Source of the DNA: Bryum argenteum
Lineage: Eukaryota > Streptophyta > Bryopsida > Bryales > Bryaceae
Length of the DNA: 64,000 nucleotides
Direction of reading: 5' to 3'
NCBI GenBank assembly: GCA_037043015.1
Contig: CM073328.1
Coordinates: 917,409-981,408, forward strand
Position numbers and translations under genes: made by a program. Positions within the stretch are counted from its first letter, which is position 1, and each line of letters begins with the position of its first letter. The notes under the pieces were generated by a model. The model did no database searches. It was given only the letters and a program-made list of their open reading frames with translations, and was not told where the DNA came from. This document shows positions 57,001 through 64,000 of this stretch, in pieces.

Positions 57001-57259
57001 GATGCTTACAGTGGCTGTTTGGGTGGTTTGAGAGACGACGCGGATTCCGTCTTTGTTAAGCTTGATGTCGCCATCCTGAAATGTACCGCTTGCAGTACTA
57101 GCAACACGAATGACCAACAATTCAGTCGGTTGAAAGGAAATAATCTGAAGGGTGAGAATGAGTAAAGGCTTACACGTAGTTGGAGATGGGGGTCTCCTTC
57201 GGCACGCACACCCGGAGAATTGAGGTTCCCCCCTTGAACTTCCCCCCCGCCCGCCTCAT
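54026..57259 (-). CDS. MKK6: MAP kinase kinase, plant group A, MKK6-like
   Basis: Eight exons in transcript order: 57259-57174, 57097-57010, 56456-56334, 56141-55911, 55834-55652, 55015-54792, 54265-54220, 54106-54026. All are GT-AG with agreeing phases, giving 353 aa (Arabidopsis MKK6 is about the same length). Landmarks: N-terminal basic/hydrophobic docking segment [31 protein letters not shown]; glycine loop [26 protein letters not shown] (VAIK-type Lys); catalytic [13 protein letters not shown]; activation loop S-MGVRD-T, the plant S/T-x5-S/T site; [35 protein letters not shown]. Phosphorylates a MAPK on T-x-Y. MKK6 relatives act with ANP-type MAPKKKs and MPK4/13 in cytokinesis, by family knowledge. 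One oddity: [12 protein letters not shown] where relatives usually have FVGTYNYMSPER. Convergent with the pyrophosphatase. Confidence 0.95.
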
Positions 57260-58470
57260 TTCACCCCAGCAACCTAAACCCAAACAGATAACTTGGAGCT
57301 CAATCACGCCATTAAAAGTGGCACTTACTAAGTTAATGCCAAGCACCGGTAAGTTGGACCCGGAAAGGAAGCAATTGTAAGAGCGAAGCGATCATGACAA
57401 GGGCGGATTTGAATGGGCGATGGTCAGCGATCAAGTGATGGCCTTGTTTGCTTTCAAGCAGGGCGATCGGTCGGGCGAAGTCTACGTTGGTACAGAAGGG
57501 ACCAAGTGACAGATGGTCCACTGACTGTCAGGTCCTGAACTTGATTTGATCTACCACAGTTTCTTTGTCATTTTGGAGGTTTTTAAATTATGATTTAGTT
57601 TGCCTTGCAGGTACTACTACAGTGATGGGAAACCTTCCGAAGAAACGTTCTTCTGAATCCTTCAGTCCTTCCTCGTGCTGTTTCTTTATTATATTTTCGA
57701 TTAATGATTCTGCATTCAAAAGTGCCACCTTTTAACTATGTTATAACCTCACTTCATCATTTCTGGGAGGATACTTCTTTTCCCCTTGAGCTACTGTGAT
57801 AGGGAAACCTTTCTATCGGTGTGATGTTATCCTCGTGTTGTTTTTTTATGTTAGCATCTCGAGGTACCACTTTTTTTGGGTCAAACATAGATACCGTAAT
57901 ACTTTTATACATTTTCATGGTTACATCCTCAGTTTTTCGTCTCTTGGAGGTTTTCTCAAATTATGAAAAACTCTGCTTTGGGGTCTACGTTGAATCGGTG
58001 AGCTTCTTGTCAGTGTCCCTAATTCGACGAAGCGTTCTTCGTTCGAGCTAGTCTGACTCCATCCCTCGGGCTGTCTCTTTACGTTTTCTCCTCCACTGAA
58101 AGATAATGCATATAAAGGTGCCACTTTTGGGGGGACTTACACACTCTTTGTAATATTCTCACTATTTCCATTTTTTAGAGGTTTATATATGAAACATCTT
58201 CTAGAAGTTTTGCCTTGGGCTACAGTGATGAGGATAGCTTCTTCCATGATGTGTTCGAGGAAACGTTCCTTTCACTTTCCTACCTGATTTCTTGTGCTGA
58301 TTCTTTATGTTTTTTTCTGCAATCAATGGTTTAGCATCCAAGAGTGCCACTTTTTCCATTGGTTTGGCTGGTCAAAGGCAAATGATAGCGAAATTGAAAA
58401 AAAATTGATTCTCTTTTAGCACGTGGTCTGTTTGGATGTTCACAGTGAGCTGAAGTGGTTAGTTTTGAAG
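57260..58470. other. Upstream region of the MKK gene and intergenic DNA
   Basis: Promoter and leader of the MKK should lie in 57260-57600. 57640-58340 contains loosely repeated words (GAAACGTTC, TTTATGTTTTTTTC, GTGCCAC-TTTT) at about 180-240 bp spacing, suggesting old tandem duplication. No gene recognised. Confidence 0.35.
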
Positions 58471-58903
58471 CCCTTAATCCTTTAAGGCTTGTGCGTATGT
58501 TGACCTCCCAAACCCAAAATTGCGATTTTTGACCACCTTGTACAAATTGAGGCAAGATTCACTTCAATTAAGGTTTTTTTGTATCTTCAACCGTAAGTTC
58601 AACCGTTAAATTTTATCAATCTTTACATAACGTTGAAAAGTTGAGTGAGAAGTTTTTTTGGGCTTTGCGTGAAAGACATAGTCTAAATATATATGGTTCA
58701 ATTAAAGAGCCGAATTGCGAATAGGTGCCTTTACGGTTTTTCAAATTTTGAGAGAATTTTTTTTGGAAAAAATTCAATCTCTCAAATTTTGACAAATATT
58801 GTAAGAGATGATTCAAAAATTACTAAAAATTATGAAGATTGGTTCTGTAATTTTTGGAGGCTACCCTTGTGAGATTGACAATCTTTTTGACTTAGTGTAT
58901 TGG

Positions 58904-58904
<1 letters not shown>
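58471..58904 (-). mobile_element. Partial TTAA-family element, reverse orientation
   Basis: The reverse complement of 58800-58890 aligns with the interior of 10913-11467 (AGTCAAAAAG, ACAAGGG-AGCCTCCAAAAA, ACCAATCTTC). The outer end near 58475 reads TTAATCCTTTAAGG, a degraded TTAA/CCC end. Contains adjacent TCAACCGTAAG and TCAACCGTTAA motifs at about 58578-58606. Interrupted by the TA microsatellite. Confidence 0.6.

Positions 58905-58960
<56 letters not shown>
58905..58960. repeat. (TA)28 microsatellite
   Basis: Uninterrupted TA dinucleotides inside the truncated TTAA element. Confidence 0.95.
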
Positions 58961-58964
<4 letters not shown>

Positions 58965-59180
58965 CTTCAAATTTTTAGTAAATACAAATAGGAGTGGGAA
59001 AGTTTTTATTGCAAAAGGAAAAGTAAAACCCTCATTAAAATCTCACTTCTTCACCTATGTAGTTACAGACCTTTCCTCTTATATTCAATTGAAATCTCCC
59101 AGATTTCTTTGAAAAGCACCGTGTACTATTTTAAGTACAACCTACAAATTGTAATGAGGCATGGAAATACTATGAGTATT

Positions 59181-59607
59181 AGACTCACCAAGATTCACCA
59201 TATTTAGATTTACCAAGATCCTTACCCTTCTTCTTCAACATGATAACTTGTTCTTCCATCTTCTTCTTGGTAACCTCTTCACATATTGTATTTTCCAAGC
59301 ACTCTCAAAGAAACACCTCAAAACCCTCAATCGAAGTTGGATACTTTTTTTGCAAGAGTTCGACGATAGTAATCAACACTTCATCAAAAGTCACCCGAGC
59401 ATCATCTGCCAATGCAAAAACTGCATAATAAGTTTGACCATCATAATTAGCACGGCATACTCCTTCCACTTTTTCCAAATAAGCTCTCCCATGTGATACC
59501 CGATGAGTTGTACCAAAGGTAGAACTAATAACAACACATCGATGTGTTTCACACAAAGACTCATGGGTGTACTTTACAACCTTCACCATGGATACTTGGT
59601 GCTTCAT
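59181..59607 (-). pseudogene. Interrupted protein-coding fragment of unknown family
   Basis: 100 codons from an ATG at 59607 include YAVFALADDARVTFDEVLIT and LLQKKYPTSIEGFEVFL, then a stop; the same frame goes on with EVTKKKMEEQVIMLKKKGKD to a stop near 59181. The continued open frame past one stop suggests a disabled gene. A Lys-rich segment with similar character occurs at 61753-61935 (minus). It may belong to the repeat family of 59.7-64 kb. Confidence 0.35.
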
Positions 59608-59689
59608 CTACGAAGATATTTTCTACTTTCCTATTTCGCCTCAACATTTCTCAATTCCGTTAAATTGGCGTTATTCTAGTACAATGGCG

Positions 59690-60080
59690 CTTTCTGGGGT
59701 GCTTAAAATAAAAAAAAACAACATTGGTCTTTGTTGAGTTTCGACATGATAGGGTAAATATTTCTAACCGCATTTAAAAAAACAACAATGTTTTTGAACG
59801 GCCATAGAGAAATATTGCCCTTTGATTATATCCAAAGGTCAAAAACCATAAAAATGTGTGATATTATGGAAATTTGGGTGATATTAAATATTTTCTTAAT
59901 TTACGGAGTACATGTGTGATATTAATGAACATGCCATTTTGGAGGCATAAATACTTTTGAACTTCAATTCATAAACATGCTTGTAAAATGGCACGTTTAG
60001 AATGCGACCAAAATGGCTCATAGGGGATTCGTCAAAATGGCACAAAGAATACCGCCATTTTAACAATTGAGGTTCCTTTC
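59690..60080 (+). repeat. Third copy of the right-end inverted-repeat arm sequence
   Basis: Similar to 63325-63900 in the same orientation: GGGTGCTTAAAAT-AAC-ATTGG, AACGGCC-GAGA-ATATT, GTGTGATATTA, GCCATTTT-AAGCATAA and AATGGCAC. Diverged. Confidence 0.55.
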
Positions 60081-60289
60081 TTTTACTTCTTGTTTCTTTT
60101 GAGAATTGGAGCGACTTCCATCTTGACAAAACTAATTGAAGTCTTATGTGGTATATTGGATGACTCTAAAAAGGACTTGCCATCCAATCTACACTATTTT
60201 TTATTGGAAGGGGTAATACAACACACTAATGGAAAAACATTACATGATCATCAAAAAAATTTATATTCGAAAAATTCAAGCCAGGTAGT

Positions 60290-61600
60290 TTGTAATCTTT
60301 TATTTTCTTTTGATTGCGAGTGACACTATGATCTTAAGAACGACCACTCGGATTGGGAAATATATAGTAACGTTGGACACGATTTTTTTGGTAGAGATGT
60401 AAAAAATGATCAGAACGCGAACGAGTTGACGGAGCTTGAGATGTTAAATTTTCAAATAATTATAGTCCCCAAATCACCAAAATTACCTAATTTGAGATCT
60501 AGCAAAAAACGAGAGAACCCAACCACGTAAGAATTACGTTGTTTTGAGCTATATAATCTATTATTTAAGGTAAGTAGTTGGTTTGTTTCGTTTTGTGACA
60601 TTATGATTTCGGGGACGGCCGGTCGGGTCACGCATGAGGTGTTGTTGAAAGCGATTTATTTTTGTAGAGTTGTTGAAAACAATCGGATTGCAAACGGATT
60701 GACCGGTCCCCAGATATTGAATTTTGAAGTATTTATGGCTCCCAAATAACGAGAACTTACAAAAATAACGTAATTACCTCTTCTTTACGACTCGCTAACA
60801 GTAACTCAATCAATCAAGCGTGTTTTTACGCCTTGTTGACAATAACTCAGTCACTCACCCGCGTTCTTTACAGCTTTCTGACAATAATTTAGTCACTCAA
60901 TCGTGTTTACGTCTTTACGACAATGTCCTAACAATGAATGAGTTAATTAGTAGTGTTCTTTACAACTTGCTGACAATAACTTGTTCAATTAGACGTGTTC
61001 TTCACTCACACTCTAGTTGTAAAGCACACTAAGATATCCTCAATTACTCATATTCTAATGTCCTTTATAGTTGGGATAGAATTTCCTGGTAATAATAACT
61101 TACGCAATCGTAATGTACTGTTGTAATGTTTTTTACAACTAGGATATTATTATCTTTTACGGCTAGAATATACTTTATAGAGTACTTGCGAATAAGTAAT
61201 GGTCTCAGAGGACATACTCATTTAAAAAAAATTTAGTGGATTAAACAATCATAACTCAAAACTTTCTACTATAAAATAGATCTAGGAAAAAAACAAGAAA
61301 TCCCAACTACGCCAAAATTACGTTGTTTGGAGTTGCATAATCAATATTAAAAAAAAATATATATCTATACTAGTCTAATATTTAAGCATTTACTACTTTT
61401 GAGGTTTTGTTTTGTGACATTATGATCTAGGGGACTGCCGGTCGGGTGGGGCGGCATGAGGTGTCGTTAGAAGCGGGTTTTTTCATAGAGTTGTGAATAA
61501 CAATCGAATTGCAAAAGAAGTTGGCGGGTCCCAAGATATTGAATTTTATGGTATTTGCGGCCCTGGAATCACCATAAATTAGAGAAATGACCTAATTATA
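60290..61600 (+). repeat. Dispersed ~240-bp repeat, three diverged units
   Basis: Units at about 60350-60540, 60540-60780 and 61310-61600 share GTTTTGTGACATTATGAT, GGCCGGTCGGGT, GCATGAGGTGT-GTT and GATATTGAATTTT. Coding capacity is poor. Possible remnants of one larger element with internal duplications. Confidence 0.55.
60783..61010 (+). repeat. ~44-bp minisatellite, about five units
   Basis: Units of the form TTTACGACT(T/C)GCTGACAATAACT-AGT-A-TCA followed by GTGTT repeat with drift. It lies between units of the 240-bp repeat. Confidence 0.6.
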
Positions 61601-61922
61601 TTTTATTATTATCTTATAATAGTTATTATTTTTATGGTAACTTACTTAAGTATATGAAAATTTGACAATATATTGGTGGCAATGCTGCAGGCCATACTAG
61701 TATATATATATATATATAATTTTTTAAAAAAATTAGCATGTTAGAGAAGGTATTATAAAAGTCTTGATGTAACAATTTTGTCCCCATCACTTCTTCTTTC
61801 AAATCCATTTCCTTCTTTCAGATCCATCTTCTTTTTCATGGTCTTATAATTTACTTCGAGGGAAGCTTCAAGAACCTTCTCAATTATGGTTACCTTGGAT
61901 AATTGAAAATGGTGTTCCCAAA

Positions 61923-63718
61923 TTAAGTATTTCACAATATGATTGAAGGATTAGGCATAAAATTAGACACAAATTTAGACTCAAGTTCAGCAAGATTCAA
62001 TTTTATGTATGATATTTCATCATTTTGGAGTGCCATTTTGGAGTTATGTCTTGTTATGTTTCTAAAATGACACACTTTTTTATATCATGCATGTCCTTCA
62101 TGATCTCAATTGGTTTCTCTAATATCTACCAAATATTCCCTAATATCACACATATTGATGGTTTTGACCTTTGAAAATAATCCAAAAACCTTGCTTCTCT
62201 GAATGGCCGTTGAGAATTATTTGAACACAACTTTTCTAGAACAATCCTTCAAAAGCGTTTTTGCTTTGAACGGTGGTTAAGAAATAGTTACCCTTTGATG
62301 TTTAAAGATCAAAAACACGACAAAAACCAACAAAAACCAACAAAAACCAATGTCAATTGTTTCATTTTGAGCACCCGAGAACATGTGATTTTAACAAAAG
62401 AACACCATTCTCATGGAGTTGTTATGGTTGTAATTGACATAAGTATCTTAACTTCCAACAACGCAAGTTGAACTTGTATCACTTAGAGTGTTATGGTTCA
62501 AATACTCTCGGCTTTAGAGTAGCGTACTAGGAAGCAACAATATGAGAATGAAGTGCAAAGTGATGTGTTTTTTTGAAAAGTCTTTCGATTCTGAATTAGT
62601 TGGATTGAATCTTGCTTTGCTAGTGCTATGAACCTAATTAGAGGTAGAGGGTAAGACTAAGTGAGGTTTATTGTGTTTTTGTATTTAGTGCTTTTTGGGT
62701 ATTTGTAGTTATGTTTGTGAACTTCTAAGGGACATCAATCTAAATGAGTGTAAAGTAAAAAGTGTAAAGTGATGTGTTTAATGGAAAGTCAAGTGTTGTT
62801 GAAGTTAGTGAATGTTGAATTGGTTTTATTGAATCTTGCTTTGCTAGTGCTATGAATGTATTTAGAGGTAGGGGTTAAGAGTAAGTGAGATTTTCTTGTT
62901 TTTTATTTAGATATTTCTATGTGTTTCTTTCTATTTGTGAAGTTTTGGGTGACAATTATATAATTGTAAGTGTTTTTACCAGTGTTGGCAATCTCATTTC
63001 TGTGTAGCGCTAGTCTTGGTCTCTTCACTATCTCTTAACGTCTACCTCTAATCAGGTTCGTAACACTAGCAAAGCAAGACTCAATTATACCAATTCACAA
63101 CGCGCAACCTTACCAACTGAATTTTCAAAAAAACACATCACTTTGCACTTCATTCTCATATTGTTGCTTCCTAGTACGCTACTTTAAAGCCGTGAGTATT
63201 TCAACCATAACACTCTAAGTGATATAAGTTCAAGTGGTGTTGTTGGAAGTTCAAATACTTGATGCCAATAACAAACATGCCCATAACAACTCCATGAGAA
63301 TGGAGTTCTTTAGTTAAAATCACACGTTCTTGGGTGCTCAAAATGAAAAACTTAACATTGGATTTTGTTGGTTTTTGTTGTGTTTTTGATTGTTGAACAT
63401 CAAAGGGTAATCATTCCTTAACTACCGTTCGAAGTAAAAACGCTTTTGAATGACTGCTCAAAAAGTTGTGATGAAATATTTCTCAACGGCCGTTGAGAGA
63501 AGGAAGGTTTTTGGATTGTTTTCAAATGTCAAAATCATCTATATATGTGATATTAGGGAATATTTGGTGATATTACACAAATCAATTGGGATCATGATGG
63601 CAAATTATTATTTATTTATTTATTTATTTTTTTTTTTATTTTTTTCATTTCCGCCTTCTCCAAAAGTTTTGATTGGTGAAACTAATCGAGGAAGAAACAA
63701 AACACATGATATAAAAAA

Positions 63719-63762
<44 letters not shown>

Positions 63763-64000
63763 GTGCCATTTTAGAAGCATAACTAGATATACCTCAAGAA
63801 TGTCACGTTTTGGAACACATGCCATAATGACACATCATGGTTTGCCCAAATGGCACATGGAATAACGTCATTTAACAAAATTGAAATATTTTCGATATTT
63901 GATGGAAGTTTTTTACATATATTTGAATATTGTTGAACTTGATTCTAAATTTGTGTCTACGTTTGTGTCTAATGCTTCAATCATATTGTGAAATACTTAA
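61923..64000. repeat. Large inverted repeat, arms about 0.75-0.95 kb, running off the window
   Basis: The left arm (61923-about 62653) is complementary to the right arm (about 63042-64000). Examples: TTAAGTATTTCACAATATGA at 61923 pairs with the last 20 bases of the window; AGTGCAAAGTGATGTGTTTTT pairs with AAAAACACATCACTTTGCACT; CTTTGCTAGTGCTATGAACC with GGTTCGTAACACTAGCAAAG. Arms differ by indels. The spacer holds another copy of the arm tip (62763-62890 versus 62550-62680, same direction). This is the shape of a foldback or MULE-type element with long terminal inverted repeats. Outer ends and target duplication are not in the window, and no transposase is seen. Confidence 0.8.
63605..63761. 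repeat. Microsatellites (ATTT)n and (AT)n in the right arm
   Basis: ATTT/T-rich tract at 63605-63647 and an AT dinucleotide run at 63722-63761. The left arm lacks them, so they arose after the arms formed. Confidence 0.9.

Overview
This is nuclear DNA of a land plant. The five gene models have short exons with GT-AG introns, and their products are plant types: two class A GATA factors with a CX2CX18CX2C finger, a CASTOR/POLLUX/DMI1-family protein, a plant-type soluble pyrophosphatase and an MKK6-type MAP kinase kinase. Most of the rest is AT-rich and packed with small transposons. I cannot name the species. The abundance of TTAA-inserting (piggyBac-type) DNA elements suggests a lineage outside the well-annotated angiosperms, but that is an inference.

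Layout. 1-1000: 5' end of a LINE on the minus strand; its ORF1 (DUF4283-like) runs off the left edge. 1.8-5.0 kb: GATA gene copy A. 6-16 kb: repeat land with PIF/Harbinger-like MITEs, two piggyBac-type MITEs, a tRNA-derived SINE with target duplication, a dead pogo-like element carrying one of the piggyBac MITEs, a poly(A)-tailed retroposon scrap with a 17-bp duplication, and a TA-flanked MITE. 19.7-22.2 kb (minus): CASTOR/POLLUX-like gene without visible pore exons. 23.6-29.5 kb: a 5.9-kb piggyBac element with both TTAA target duplications, matching terminal repeats and a transposase that keeps its catalytic aspartates and C-terminal zinc finger but is split by a -1 frame change at an A AAA AAT heptamer. 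A smaller TTAA element abuts it and shares its TTAA. 35.0-37.9 kb (minus): GATA copy B, an inverted duplicate of copy A including its flanks. 38-48 kb: more TTAA elements, Harbinger-type elements, a full-length SINE and a second TA-flanked MITE. 51.1-53.1 kb (plus): soluble inorganic pyrophosphatase, convergent with the MKK at 54.0-57.3 kb (minus). 58.5-64 kb: AT-rich repeats ending in a ~1-kb-armed inverted repeat cut by the window edge.

The host genes are unrelated single genes, not a cluster. The connected system here is mobile: one apparently recent piggyBac transposon with transposase, two short MITEs with its CCCTTAAA ends, and a second TTAA family (ends CCCCTAA) that keeps a pair of ACGGTT motifs 50-51 bp apart in six copies while total length varies from about 240 to 925 bp.
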